64,000 nucleotides of DNA from Flavobacterium piscisymbiosum (GCF_020905295.1 NZ_JAJJMM010000001.1:1612001-1676000), one strand, 5' to 3'. Shown: positions 43,459-53,094, counted from the first letter of the stretch. A program made the numbers and translations. Notes: generated from the letters alone by a model not told the origin.

Positions 43459-45529
43459 CTTTTATAGTAAAAGTAGTTCCGAATTCAGGTTTTGAGCTGA
43501 CTTCGATTTTGCAGTTTATGGCTGTAGCCAAATCCCGAATGAGATGCAATCCTAAACCGGATTTGATGCCAATAACTTCTGAATCATCGTATAAAGCTTT
43601 GAATTGTTCCTGAGTTCCGCCTGGACCATTGTCTGAAATGGAGAGGTATTGAACTTCGTTTTCCTGCCAGGCTTTCCAGATTATTTTTCCGTTTTCGGTT
43701 TTTTCTAATGCTTTTACGGCGTTTCCGGTAAGGTTTCGGATAATGGTTTTGAGGTAGTTTTCATCTGTATTTAGGATGATGTTTTCGGGATCTTCAAATG
43801 ATATTTGGATGTTTTCTATGCCCGAAAAATGGTTCTTGGTTTCATTAAATAAAACAGAAATCGGAATTTCTTTAAAATGCGGTTTAAAGTTTTCCATTTG
43901 GCCTTTGCTCCACAATAGAATGTCTTCCATCGAGGATAATAAATTCTCTGCTCCGGTGATAACTTTGGTTTGCATTCTTGCAGCCATTTCTTCATCGATC
44001 AATTCGGGGTTTTCTTTTTGAAGATGTAGAAAGTGAATTAAATTCGAAACCGGACTTCGTAAATCATGGTTTAAAATACTAAAGAACCGCGCTTTTATTT
44101 TGTTGGCTTCATCGAGTTCCTGATTCAAAAGCTGTAATTTCTGATTGGTTTTCTTTCGGTTTTGATTTTGTTTGAATAATAATAATCCAATGATTCCCAC
44201 TAGAATTAATCCCGAAATGAGAAAGATGCGTTGTTTCTTAGCTTCGTCAATCTGAATGTTTTTAAGCGTGTTTTGAGTCGAAAGATTCTTGATTTCCTGT
44301 CCTTTGGTTTTGTTTTGGTAACGCGCCTCGGCATTGGCAATATTTTGCTTCGCCGATTCCTGCATCATTTCGTCATTCGACTTGCTGTAGATTTCGTTAT
44401 AATAAAAAGCTTCTTTCCAGAGTCCTAATGCGGCATAACTTTGAGATAGTTTTTTATTAATATTTACAAAGGATTCCTTATCGTAGGTCAAAGCATTTTT
44501 CGACGCTTTTTTTAAGGTTTCTATCGCCTTTTTATAGTCTCCTTTTTCATATAAAATTCTTCCCATTACGGCATTGGCTTCCATAATAATATCCTGATCG
44601 TTGGATTTTTTTCCTAATACAACTGCTTTTTTAGCATAATTAAATGCAGTGTTTATCTGGCCTTCATTAGCATAATATTCAGATACGCTTCGATTGGCAA
44701 AACTTAGATTAAGAAATAAAGAGTCTTTTTTGGATGGAAAAGTATACGCTAAGTTGTAATATTTTTGAATGCTGTCCAGATTTTTTAAAGGCACAAAACA
44801 TTGCAAATAATAGTTGCAGGAAAATGCACTGATATAAGGAGACGTTTTGATATAAGGCTGGGCATAATTAAGATATTCAATAGCCTTATTAAATTGTTTC
44901 ATTTTGGTGTAAGCCGCTGCAATCTGACTGTACGAAACGCCAATGGTTTCATCATTGGCTACTGTTTTTTTGAGCAGTTTTTTGTAGTTAATGGCTTGTA
45001 GCTGATAATCAATAAAGGTTTCGTATTGGGCATTATCGAGGTAATATTCGCCCAGACTTCCGTACAGAACAGATTTTGTATACGTGCTTTTTGTGGTGTC
45101 CAGAACTTGTTTGATGTATTCGATTAATGCTTTTCTTTTCGAAGTTTCATTCAGTGCATAATAGGCATAACTCAGACGCATCAAAGTCGATGTTTCGTTT
45201 TTAAGATGTCTTGCTTCTTGCGCATATTTTAAAGCAAGTTCATAATTAACGGACGCTTCTTTAGTCTGATTGTTATTGAATTCGTAGGCATTTCCTTTTA
45301 AGAAATAAAATCTTGATTTGTAGGCAAGCTGATTTTTAGAAAGGTCAATTCCTTTTTGAGCGGCGATGATGAGTTTGGGATAATCTTCGGCATCCAAAAC
45401 TTCATTGGTATATTTTAGCCAGACTTTTAGTTTTTCCTGTTGGGTTTTATACTTGGACAAAATGGGTTCCTGCTGCGCAAAAGCAGTCAAGTTGATGAAA
45501 AACAGAAACAAGAACCCCATTTTTTTCAT
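43448..45529 (-). CDS. TPR sensor histidine kinase
   Basis: 693 residues. Signal peptide (MKKMGFLFLFFINLTAFAQ), then about eight TPR-like helical repeats in the periplasm (residues 40-410), one membrane helix (IFLISGLILVGIIGLLLF), a short coiled coil, the H-box ILNHDLRSPVSNLIHFLH and a HATPase domain (NLTGNAVKAL, DNGPGG, GLGLHLIRDL). It overlaps the response regulator gene by 4 bases and should phosphorylate it. Periplasmic TPR sensors are common in Bacteroidota; the ligand is unknown. Confidence 0.92.
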   Translation of the reverse strand: MKKMGFLFLFFINLTAFAQQEPILSKYKTQQEKLKVWLKYTNEVLDAEDYPKLIIAAQKGIDLSKNQLAYKSRFYFLKGNAYEFNNNQTKEASVNYELALKYAQEARHLKNETSTLMRLSYAYYALNETSKRKALIEYIKQVLDTTKSTYTKSVLYGSLGEYYLDNAQYETFIDYQLQAINYKKLLKKTVANDETIGVSYSQIAAAYTKMKQFNKAIEYLNYAQPYIKTSPYISAFSCNYYLQCFVPLKNLDSIQKYYNLAYTFPSKKDSLFLNLSFANRSVSEYYANEGQINTAFNYAKKAVVLGKKSNDQDIIMEANAVMGRILYEKGDYKKAIETLKKASKNALTYDKESFVNINKKLSQSYAALGLWKEAFYYNEIYSKSNDEMMQESAKQNIANAEARYQNKTKGQEIKNLSTQNTLKNIQIDEAKKQRIFLISGLILVGIIGLLLFKQNQNRKKTNQKLQLLNQELDEANKIKARFFSILNHDLRSPVSNLIHFLHLQKENPELIDEEMAARMQTKVITGAENLLSSMEDILLWSKGQMENFKPHFKEIPISVLFNETKNHFSGIENIQISFEDPENIILNTDENYLKTIIRNLTGNAVKALEKTENGKIIWKAWQENEVQYLSISDNGPGGTQEQFKALYDDSEVIGIKSGLGLHLIRDLATAINCKIEVSSKPEFGTTFTIKVCH

Positions 45530-46233
45530 GAGAACAAGTTTAGGTTTTCCTTATAACTTCTGCCAACGGGAATAGCAATGTTGTTGTTCAGAATAATTTC
45601 GGTTGAATTGATCTTTTGAATAAATTGTTTCTGCACCGCAAAACTTCGGTGAATCCTGATGAAAGACTGAAAGTGATCTTCTTTCAACAAATTACCAATA
45701 CTCGATAAAACGCAATGTCTTTTTTTATCGGTAATAACCAACGTATAATCTTTTAAGGCTTCGAGATATAAAATTTCATGCAGTTTGACTTTCGTTTGTT
45801 CGTGACCTTCTTTAATATAAATGGTATCGCCGCCAATACTGGCTTCAAAAAGAGATGCTTTGAGTTTGATTTCCATAAACTCTTCGATACGGCTTACGGT
45901 TTGTGCAAAGCGATCCAGTTTTAAGGGTTTTACGATAAAATCTAATGTTTCGATCTCAAAACTTTCTACGGCATGTTCAGGATGTGCGGTAATAAAAATA
46001 CAAACCGGAATTTCTAAAGCTTTTTTTCTAAACTCAATTCCGTTCAGGCCCGGCATATCAATATCCAGAAATAAGATGTCAACTTTTTCTTTTTCGATAA
46101 ACGGAAGCGCATCTTCTGCCGATTCAAAAACACCCAGAATATCCAGAACAGGAAACTTCTTGGCAAACGATAATACCGTAAGTCTGTCTATTTCGTCATC
46201 GTCGATAATAATACAAGTGTATTTTTTGGTCAT
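45526..46233 (-). CDS. LytTR-family response regulator
   Basis: 235 residues. A receiver domain with Asp57 in DILFLDIDMPG and the switch Thr/Lys region (FIVKPLKLDRF) is followed by a LytTR DNA-binding domain (about 135-230): YIKEGHEQTKVKLHEILYLEAL, cited in part, and FIRIHRSFAVQKQFI with NNNIAIPVGRSY. It pairs with the TPR kinase and probably regulates envelope genes, perhaps the divergent lipoprotein genes at 46438 and 47043. Confidence 0.93.
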   Translation of the reverse strand: MTKKYTCIIIDDDEIDRLTVLSFAKKFPVLDILGVFESAEDALPFIEKEKVDILFLDIDMPGLNGIEFRKKALEIPVCIFITAHPEHAVESFEIETLDFIVKPLKLDRFAQTVSRIEEFMEIKLKASLFEASIGGDTIYIKEGHEQTKVKLHEILYLEALKDYTLVITDKKRHCVLSSIGNLLKEDHFQSFIRIHRSFAVQKQFIQKINSTEIILNNNIAIPVGRSYKENLNLFS

Positions 46234-46437
46234 TTATCTGGAATTTATGTCGTCTGTCTATTTAAAATGTTGTTCGTCTATTAGTGGTTTTTCGGCACAT
46301 TTTAATCCTGCAAATTTGTCTTGTAATTCAATCATCAGATAAAAAGAAATACTCTTTTACGATCAGTTGATTATTGCAAAAATAATGTTATTGAATTAAA
46401 TAAGAATCATTTAGCCAAATTTAAAACCAAAATTATC

Positions 46438-46983
46438 ATGAAATTTTCAAAAACCATTTTTACCATTTTATTAGTTGCTATTTCTACCATTTCATGCAGC
46501 AGCGATGACGGGACCGACGGAGTAAACGGAGTTGACGGACAAGCAGGTCCGGCGGGAGCAACAGGAACAGCAAATGTTATTTATAGTGCGTGGCTAACAG
46601 CGCCAACGGCAGTTGCAGAGACAATAGATGGAACATCAGGAATGTCTACATCGATTAATGCACCACAACTATCAGAAGATATTCTGGCAAAAGGAACCGT
46701 ATTGGTTTATGTGTCTTTTGGTTCAGGTACTTACACATTGCCTTACACGTCGACAGCGGGCGGATTTGTGAATACAATTACAGCTATTTCTACAGCAAAA
46801 AAGATCAAATTATTCAGATTTAGACATGATGCAGGAGGAACTGTAAATCTTCCAACATCGCTTAGCTGGCGTTATATTTTGATTCCTGGTGGCGTTGCGG
46901 CTACAACAGGAAAAGCCGCAAAACCGGACTATGCTAAAATGAGTTACGAAGAAGTGTGTGCTTATTTTAATATTCAACCCTAA
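46438..46983 (+). CDS. Lipoprotein with collagen-like Gly-X-Y segment
   Basis: 181 residues. Lipobox in TISTISCSSDDGTDG; the residues after the lipidated Cys (SSDD) fit the acidic surface-export signal described for Bacteroidota lipoproteins. A Gly-X-Y stretch (GTDGVNGVDGQAGPAGATGTA) precedes a beta-rich domain ending in YKMSYEEVCAYFNIQP-like text (MSYEEVCAYFNIQP). It probably sits on the outer face of the outer membrane. Function unknown; it shares its signal sequence with the next gene. Confidence 0.78.
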   Translation: MKFSKTIFTILLVAISTISCSSDDGTDGVNGVDGQAGPAGATGTANVIYSAWLTAPTAVAETIDGTSGMSTSINAPQLSEDILAKGTVLVYVSFGSGTYTLPYTSTAGGFVNTITAISTAKKIKLFRFRHDAGGTVNLPTSLSWRYILIPGGVAATTGKAAKPDYAKMSYEEVCAYFNIQP

Positions 46984-47042
46984 TTTTAAAAGAATACAAA
47001 ATAATTTATTGAACGAAAGAATAACCAAATAACTACATTATT

Positions 47043-47636
47043 ATGAAAACTTTAAAAACCATTTTTACCATTTTATCCATTGCATTATTGACCATTTCCT
47101 GCAGCAGTGATGACGATAAAGAAGAAGCTGTTAAGTATAACGAAGAAAACCCTCTTGATGCTTATATGGCAGGTTCGGGATTTAGCCAGAAAGCAGTCGA
47201 TGTAAAAAACTCAGGAATTTACGAATATGGTTTCAGTTTTAAACCAACAGTAACCGGTAAAATAAATGCTTTGGTAGTAAAAATTCCAGATGTAAATGCT
47301 GCATTAAGAATCACTTTATGGGATGCGGCGACCAAAACGGTTATAAAATCTGAAACGATAAATGTACCAACCGCAAATGTTACGGTAGAAAAAACAATCA
47401 CTCCAATTGCGCTTACAAAAGACAAAGAATACTTTTTTACCGTAAACAGCGACGACTGGATTAACAGAACAAAAACTGACGGATCTGCTGCGACGTATCC
47501 TATTACGGCAGGAAATATCATCATTACAGGATATGCCTATATTTCAAGTACGGCTGCAGAAACTATTTTTCCAACCAATGCGCGCAATACATATTATGCA
47601 GGAGATATGACTTTTAAATTTCAGCAAACTCAATAA
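47043..47636 (+). CDS. DUF4082-like surface lipoprotein
   Basis: 197 residues. Lipobox LLTISCSSDDDKEE with the same acidic start as its neighbour. The mature part reads like a DUF4082 module: YEYGFSFKPTVTGKINALVV, IPDVNAALRITLWDAATKTV and TPIALTKDKEYFFTVNSDDW, typical of a carbohydrate-binding-like beta sandwich. It lies 59 bases downstream of the preceding lipoprotein and ends at a hairpin. Confidence 0.75.
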   Translation: MKTLKTIFTILSIALLTISCSSDDDKEEAVKYNEENPLDAYMAGSGFSQKAVDVKNSGIYEYGFSFKPTVTGKINALVVKIPDVNAALRITLWDAATKTVIKSETINVPTANVTVEKTITPIALTKDKEYFFTVNSDDWINRTKTDGSAATYPITAGNIIITGYAYISSTAAETIFPTNARNTYYAGDMTFKFQQTQ

Positions 47637-47672
47637 TTTTATTTTTGGATAGTTAGAATTAGTATGTTTGGA

Positions 47673-47702
47673 AAAGGTCTGGCAATAGTCAGACTTTTTT
47701 TT
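47673..47702 (+). terminator. Terminator of the lipoprotein pair
   Basis: AAGGTCTG and CAGACTTT stem followed by T. Confidence 0.8.
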
Positions 47703-47764
47703 TAGAAATTAACGTAAATTTGATAACCTTTTTTTAGATAATTAATCACTTTAAATAATTGAAT

Positions 47765-48238
47765 ATGAAAGCAATATGTTTATTGATTGTAATGTTGAGC
47801 ACGACAGTTGTTTTAGCTCAGAGCAAAGATGAGGCACTTAAAAAAATTATTCAGCAACAGGAATTAGACTGGAATAAAAACGATATGAAATCCTTTTCTC
47901 AGGCCTTTAGTGAAGACGCTGTTTTAATTAATTTTTTAGGAATGTACTGGAAAGGAAAAGAGGAAATAATGACTCAGTTTTCTCATATTAACGAATGTTG
48001 TATTAAACCAACATCGATAAAATTGGAATGGATCGATGCTAAATTTTTATCTGAAAATGCGGCTTATGCACATATAAAAGAAACTTTGACAGCAAAAGAG
48101 GATTATGCTGTTCCTGGAGGAGTTGTTAAAAAAGGAACTGTAAACACTAAATTTATTACAGCAGTTTTCGAAAAACAGAATACTATCTGGAAAATTACTA
48201 CTATGCAGGTAACTCAGGTAAATGCTCCACCGAGATAA
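47765..48238 (+). CDS. Exported NTF2-like protein
   Basis: 157 residues from ATG 47765 (a TTG two codons earlier is less likely). Signal peptide MKAICLLIVMLSTTVVLAQ, then an NTF2/SnoaL-like fold: ALKKIIQQQELDWNKNDMKS, FSEDAVLINFLGMYWKGKEE, and a final FITAVFEKQNTIWKITTMQV. Periplasmic. It resembles the protein at 29606-30097 in fold but not closely in sequence. A TAAATTTG box lies at 47715-47722. Confidence 0.75.
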   Translation: MKAICLLIVMLSTTVVLAQSKDEALKKIIQQQELDWNKNDMKSFSQAFSEDAVLINFLGMYWKGKEEIMTQFSHINECCIKPTSIKLEWIDAKFLSENAAYAHIKETLTAKEDYAVPGGVVKKGTVNTKFITAVFEKQNTIWKITTMQVTQVNAPPR

Positions 48239-48256
48239 TTTTTAAATAACACGTTT

Positions 48257-48548
48257 AAAAAGTTAGCTAATCCCGATAGCTATCGGGATAAATGATTTAC
48301 AGAGATTAAAAAAAAATCATTTTAATCTGTGTAATCTGTGGCAAAAAAGAATTTTAATTCGTGCTAATTCGTGAAATTCGTGGCAAACTAGCTCGAATTA
48401 TTTATTTTGATATTGTTTGAAAAGTTAACGACTCCCGATAGCTATCGGGATAAATGATTTACACAGATAAAAAAAATCATTTTAATCTGCGTAATCTGTG
48501 GCAAAAAGAATTTTAATTCGTGCTAGTTTGTGAAATTCGTGACAAACT
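48257..48548. repeat. Directly duplicated ~130-base block upstream of the aminopeptidase gene
   Basis: 48257-48389 and 48421-48548 are close copies. Each holds TCCCGATAGCTATCGGGA, GATTTACA, ATCATTTTAATCTGNGTAAT and GAATTTTAATTCGTGCTA, ending in GTGNCAAACT. The right copy runs up to the aminopeptidase leader. Confidence 0.85.
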
Positions 48549-48583
48549 TTTTTTATTTTTACAGATCTAACATTCCTTTAAAA

Positions 48584-51157
48584 ATGAAAATTTTCTACAG
48601 CTTTCTTTGTGTTCTCGCATTTACAACAATTGGTTTTTCTCAATCGAAACAAAAAGAAAATCTTCTTTTAGAAAATGGTGTTTCAGAACAATTGGCTATT
48701 TTTCGAAAAAAACAAGTTTCAGATGTTCGATATGATTTGGGATTTGAAATTCCGGGTCAGAAAACCGAAAATATCAAATCAGATTTGAAATTGTATTTGA
48801 CTTTGTCAGATTTGAGTCAGCCTTTATATTTAGATTTTAAAGAGAAAACATCCAACATAAAATCAATTCAGGTAAACGAAAAAAGTATTGCCATTGTTCA
48901 CGAAAAAGGACATATTGTTATTGCTGATAAAGACTTGATTTTAGGAAAAAATACAGTTGCGATTTCGTTTATAGCTGGAAATTTATCCCTAAACCGAAAC
49001 GATGATTTTCTGTATACTTTATTAGTTCCGGATCGCGCCAGTACATTATTCCCGTGCTTGGATCAGCCCGATATAAAAGCTACTTACAAATTGAGTTTAA
49101 CGGTTCCTAAAGACTGGACAGTTTTGGCTGGAGCCGATGTAAAAGAGAAAGTAGAAAAAGGAGATTTTACGAGTTATGCTTTTGGAGAATCAGATAAAAT
49201 GAGTACATACTTATTTTCGTTTGTTGCCGGAAAATTTAAAACGGTGACACAGCAACCAGGCAATAGAGAAATGACGATGTTATATCGTGAAAACAATCCG
49301 GAAAAATTCAGAGTAAGCGCCGATACTATTTTTAATTTACACCAACAATCGGTTGACTTTTTAGAAAAATATACCAATTATAAATTTCCTTTTCAGAAGT
49401 TAGATTTTGCTTCGATTCCGGTTTTTCAATATGGCGGAATGGAACATGTTGGCGCGATTCAGTATAGAGAATCGACTTTGTTTTTGGATAACAGCTCAAC
49501 CGACAGCGAGAAATTAGATCGTGCCAAACTCATTGCACACGAAACCTCGCATATGTGGTTTGGCGATTTGGTTACCATGAAATGGTTCGACGATGTCTGG
49601 ATGAAAGAAGTCTTTGCCAATTTTATGGCAGATAAAATCATGAACCCGATTTTTCCGAAAGTCAATCATAATCTACAATTTTTAACGGCGCATTATCCTA
49701 ACGCTTACGCGGAAGATCGTTCGTTGGGTACACATCCGATAAAACAACATTTGGAGAATCTAAAAGATGCCGGATCACTTTACGGAGCGATTATTTATAA
49801 TAAAGCCCCAATTATGATGCGCCAGCTCGAAGCTTCGATGGGAAAGGAAGCTTTCCAGAAAGGAATTGAAAAATACATTAAAAAATACGCCAACGACAAT
49901 GCCGACTGGAATAATCTGGTCGAAATTCTGGATGCCGAAACACCACTTGACATGAAAAAGTGGAGCGAAGTTTGGGTGAATAAATATGGAAGAGCGATTT
50001 TTAGTGATCAGATAAAATACGATGTTCAAAACCGAATTTCATCGTTTGAAATTTGGCAGGAGGCAGAAGGCAAATCTGATAATGTGTGGCCTCAGATTTT
50101 TGATATTGGTTTAGTATATCCTGATCAGGTAAAAGTACTTAGTGTCAATATAAAAGACAGGAATTTATCACTGAAAGAAGCCATTGGACTTGAAAAACCG
50201 CTTAGTATCATTTACAATTATAATGGTTTTGGTTACGGCGTTTTTCCGCTTGACGGGAATATAGAATCTGTTTTGAATTTGAAAGATGAGGTAGGAAGAG
50301 CGTCAACCTATATCAATATTTATGAAAATACCTTAACAGGAAATGTTACGCCAGGTAAAGCTTTTGATTGTTTTTTAAAAGGAATTCAGCAGGAAGAAAA
50401 CGAGTTGGTTTTGAAAGTAATTACCAATCAAACGAGTAATGTCTTTTGGAAATTCCTAACCGAAAAACAACAAACCAAAGCGCAGAAACAATTAGAAGCT
50501 GTTTTGTACAGTCGTTTACAAGCCAATTTACCAAGCAACATCAAAAAGACTTTATTTAATTTATTCAGTTCGATTGCGTATTCAAATTCGGCGAAAGCCA
50601 AATTATATTCGTTATGGAGCAAAGAAAAAGTGATTCAAAGCTTAAAATTAAACGAGGATGATTACACCAATATGGCAACGAATCTGGCGATATTTAAACA
50701 TAGTAAAGCCGATGAAATTCTGAATAAAGCCAGAACAACAATTACAAATCCGGACAAACAAAAGCGATTTGATTTTTTGCTGCCGTCTTTATCGAAAGAT
50801 GAAATGGTTCGCGATGCGTTTGTAAAATTATTAAAAGACGATGAAAATAGGGAGAAAGAATCCTGGGTCGCTGTAGGTTTGGCGAATATCAATCATCCGT
50901 TGCATCAGAAAAGTGCTCAAAAATACATTAGATTTTCGCTAGATTTGGTTGAAGAAATTCAGCGTACGGGAGATATTTTCTTTCCAAAAGACTGGCTGAA
51001 TAATACAATTGGTAAATATTCGTCGAAATATGCTTTTGATGAAGTGCAGCGATTCTTAAAAGAAAACCCTAATTTTAGTCCGATATTAAAAAGAAAACTG
51101 TTGCAGGCGACAGATGGTTTATACCGCGCACAAAATATAAAAAAGGAAACCGAATGA
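48584..51157 (+). CDS. M1 family aminopeptidase
   Basis: 857 residues from ATG 48584, where a signal peptide begins (MKIFYSFLCVLAFTTIGFSQ). The zinc motif is HETSH (319-323, HExxH) with the distal Glu in WMKEVFANFMADK, and the GxMEN-like substrate motif is YGGMEHVGAIQY. The C-terminal helical domain (about 560-857) completes the family size. It removes N-terminal residues from peptides in the periplasm. It overlaps the DUF58 gene by 4 bases, indicating coupling. Confidence 0.94.
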   Translation: MKIFYSFLCVLAFTTIGFSQSKQKENLLLENGVSEQLAIFRKKQVSDVRYDLGFEIPGQKTENIKSDLKLYLTLSDLSQPLYLDFKEKTSNIKSIQVNEKSIAIVHEKGHIVIADKDLILGKNTVAISFIAGNLSLNRNDDFLYTLLVPDRASTLFPCLDQPDIKATYKLSLTVPKDWTVLAGADVKEKVEKGDFTSYAFGESDKMSTYLFSFVAGKFKTVTQQPGNREMTMLYRENNPEKFRVSADTIFNLHQQSVDFLEKYTNYKFPFQKLDFASIPVFQYGGMEHVGAIQYRESTLFLDNSSTDSEKLDRAKLIAHETSHMWFGDLVTMKWFDDVWMKEVFANFMADKIMNPIFPKVNHNLQFLTAHYPNAYAEDRSLGTHPIKQHLENLKDAGSLYGAIIYNKAPIMMRQLEASMGKEAFQKGIEKYIKKYANDNADWNNLVEILDAETPLDMKKWSEVWVNKYGRAIFSDQIKYDVQNRISSFEIWQEAEGKSDNVWPQIFDIGLVYPDQVKVLSVNIKDRNLSLKEAIGLEKPLSIIYNYNGFGYGVFPLDGNIESVLNLKDEVGRASTYINIYENTLTGNVTPGKAFDCFLKGIQQEENELVLKVITNQTSNVFWKFLTEKQQTKAQKQLEAVLYSRLQANLPSNIKKTLFNLFSSIAYSNSAKAKLYSLWSKEKVIQSLKLNEDDYTNMATNLAIFKHSKADEILNKARTTITNPDKQKRFDFLLPSLSKDEMVRDAFVKLLKDDENREKESWVAVGLANINHPLHQKSAQKYIRFSLDLVEEIQRTGDIFFPKDWLNNTIGKYSSKYAFDEVQRFLKENPNFSPILKRKLLQATDGLYRAQNIKKETE

Positions 51158-52080
51158 AAATCGAATCGGAAATAGAGAAAGTATCCAGTTTTCAGCATCT
51201 CGAAATGCTGGCAAATCAGGTTGTAGAAGGTTTTATATCCGGAATGCACAAGAGTCCGTTTCATGGGTTTTCGGCAGAATTTGCAGAGCATAAAGTGTAT
51301 AATGCAGGAGAAAGCACCAAACATATCGATTGGAAATTGTTTGCCAAAACGGACCGTTTGTATACCAAACGTTTTGAGGAAGAAACCAATTTACGATGTC
51401 ATTTGATTGTCGATAATTCGTCGTCGATGCATTATCCGGAACTAAAATCAGGTCAGCCTTTTTATGAAAAGAAGATTGGTTTTGCGGTTTTGGCTTCGGC
51501 AGTTTTAATGAATATTTTAAAGAAACAGCGTGATGCCGTAGGTTTGAGCGTTTTCTCAGACAGTTACGAATATTATGCTCCCGAAAAAGGAAGCGATCGC
51601 CATCATAGAATGTTGCTCAATAAACTGGAACAATTATTAGAGCAGCCAAAAGTGAAGAAAACGACCGATACGATTACATATTTGCATCAAATTGCGGAGA
51701 AAATGCACCGTCGTTCGATGATTATTATATTTACGGATATGTTTCAGTCAGAAGATGATGAGAAGCTGTTTAATGCTTTGCAGCACCTTAAACACAATAA
51801 GCATAAAGTAGTTTTGTTTCATGTAGTTGATGATAAAACAGAGCTTAAATTTGACTTTGACAATACGCCAAGAAAGTTTATCGACTTAGAATCAGGCGAA
51901 GAAGTATCTATTTTTGCCGATAATGTAAAAGCAGAGTATGAAAAAAGGGCAGAGGAGTACTTTAAAAAACTCTCTTTGACTTGTGCAAAGAACCAAATTA
52001 AGTACGTTCCGGTGAATGTTGGCGATAATTTTGAAAAAATATTGACTACATATTTAGTTGAAAAACAAAACTTTGGCTAA
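51154..52080 (+). CDS. DUF58 protein
   Basis: 308 residues. The DUF58 block is YNAGESTKHIDWKLFAKTDR followed by LYTKRFEEETN, and a vWA-like segment begins LIVDNSSSMHYPE (MIDAS-like DxSxS). DUF58 proteins usually accompany MoxR AAA+ chaperones; no MoxR gene is visible here, the partner being an M1 peptidase. The stop lies 86 bases before tRNA-Asp. Function unknown in detail. Confidence 0.9.
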   Translation: MKIESEIEKVSSFQHLEMLANQVVEGFISGMHKSPFHGFSAEFAEHKVYNAGESTKHIDWKLFAKTDRLYTKRFEEETNLRCHLIVDNSSSMHYPELKSGQPFYEKKIGFAVLASAVLMNILKKQRDAVGLSVFSDSYEYYAPEKGSDRHHRMLLNKLEQLLEQPKVKKTTDTITYLHQIAEKMHRRSMIIIFTDMFQSEDDEKLFNALQHLKHNKHKVVLFHVVDDKTELKFDFDNTPRKFIDLESGEEVSIFADNVKAEYEKRAEEYFKKLSLTCAKNQIKYVPVNVGDNFEKILTTYLVEKQNFG

Positions 52081-52118
52081 TAATTTGAAAATATATTTAA
52101 TTTTTTTTAGCAAAACGC

Positions 52119-52148
52119 TTGCAGAAATGAAATTCTGTACTATCTTTG
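52119..52148 (+). promoter_or_regulatory. Promoter of tRNA-Asp copy 1
   Basis: TTG (52119-52121)-N19-TATCTTTG (52141-52148), perfect consensus. Confidence 0.85.
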
Positions 52149-52166
52149 CAACCGCAATAACGCAGA

Positions 52167-52240
52167 GGTTTGGTAGTTCAGTTGGTTAGAATACATGCCT
52201 GTCACGCATGGGGTCGCGGGTTCGAGTCCCGTCCAGACCG
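52167..52240 (+). tRNA. tRNA-Asp (GUC)
   Basis: 74 bases. Acceptor GGTTTGG/CCAGACC, D-loop AGTTCAGTTGGTTAGAA, anticodon loop CTGTCAC (GTC), T-arm CGGGTTCGAGTCCCG, discriminator G. CCA is not encoded. Identical to the copy at 52976. Confidence 0.97.
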
Positions 52241-52250
52241 CAATATTGGG

Positions 52251-52281
52251 AAAAGCCTTTCTTAACGGAAAGGCTTTTTTG
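52251..52281 (+). terminator. Terminator of tRNA-Asp copy 1
   Basis: AAAAGCCTTTC-TTAAC-GGAAAGGCTTTTTT hairpin. Confidence 0.9.
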
Positions 52282-52413
52282 CCCAAATACGGTATCTAAG
52301 ATTAGTTGTGTTGTTTTGCTACGACTTTGTAACTCGTAGCTGGTTTAGTAGTTAGACCAATGAAAAGCTTTCCACTTTTGTGGATGGCTTTTTTGATTTA
52401 GGACACTTTTGAT

Positions 52414-52716
52414 TTAACCGCAAGGAACACAATCCCGATAGCTATCGGGATACGCAAAGTCCGCAAGTTTTTTTTAAGCTTTGCGGATTTTTTGTTTTTA
52501 TTTTATATTAGTTTGAGAATATTTAACCGCAAGGAACGCTAAGATTTACGCGAAGTCCGCAAAGTTTTTTTAAGCTTTGCGGATTTTTTGTTTTTATTTT
52601 ATATTAGCTTGAGAATATTTAACCGCAAGGAACGCTAAGATTTACGCAAAGTCCGCAAAGTTTTTTTAAGCTTTGCGGATTTTTTGTTTTTACTTTATAT
52701 TAGGTTGAGAAAACAC
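52414..52716. repeat. Three direct copies of a ~97-base repeat, first one carrying the 18-bp palindrome
   Basis: Copies start near 52415, 52524 and 52621; each runs TTAACCGCAAGGAAC ... CGCAAAGTCCGCAA ... AAGCTTTGCGGATTTTTTG ... TTTTATATTAG. Copies 2 and 3 differ at a few positions. In copy 1 TCCCGATAGCTATCGGGA (52433-52450) replaces the middle GCTAAGATT. The inner arms form a TTTGCGGA hairpin. Confidence 0.88.
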
Positions 52717-52926
52717 AAAGTTCACAAAGTTGATTCAAGGCAAAGCTTTGTGCACTTTGCGTTTTTATAGACCAATCATGCATACAAACTTTGCACACTT
52801 TGCGGTTAAATTCGGCTTTTTAGCTTTTTAGATCTGGAATTTGGTCCCGAAGCGTCTAGATTTAACTTTGGAATTTCTTTAAAATCAGTTCATTAAAAAT
52901 TTCTCAAATTTTATTCGCAAAAAGCC

Positions 52927-52956
52927 TTGTATAATCCAAGTTCTGTTGTATTTTTG
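52927..52956 (+). promoter_or_regulatory. Promoter of tRNA-Asp copy 2
   Basis: TTG (52927-52929)-N19-TATTTTTG (52949-52956), perfect consensus. Confidence 0.85.
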
Positions 52957-52975
52957 CACTCACAATAACGCAGTT

Positions 52976-53049
52976 GGTTTGGTAGTTCAGTTGGTTAGAA
53001 TACATGCCTGTCACGCATGGGGTCGCGGGTTCGAGTCCCGTCCAGACCG
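52976..53049 (+). tRNA. tRNA-Asp (GUC), second copy
   Basis: 74 bases identical to the copy at 52167-52240. The sequence around it (AACGCAG before, CAATATTGG after and the terminator) is also shared, showing a segmental duplication. Confidence 0.97.
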
Positions 53050-53059
53050 CAATATTGGA

Positions 53060-53091
53060 AGAAGCCTTTCTTAACGGAAAGGCTTTTTTGT
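53060..53091 (+). terminator. Terminator of tRNA-Asp copy 2
   Basis: Same AAGCCTTTC...GAAAGGCTTTTTT hairpin as copy 1. Confidence 0.9.
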
Positions 53092-53094
53092 TTT

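Noticed and set aside
48530..48583. N-terminal extension of the M1 aminopeptidase
   Set aside because: It is translated repeat DNA; the signal peptide starts at ATG 48584.
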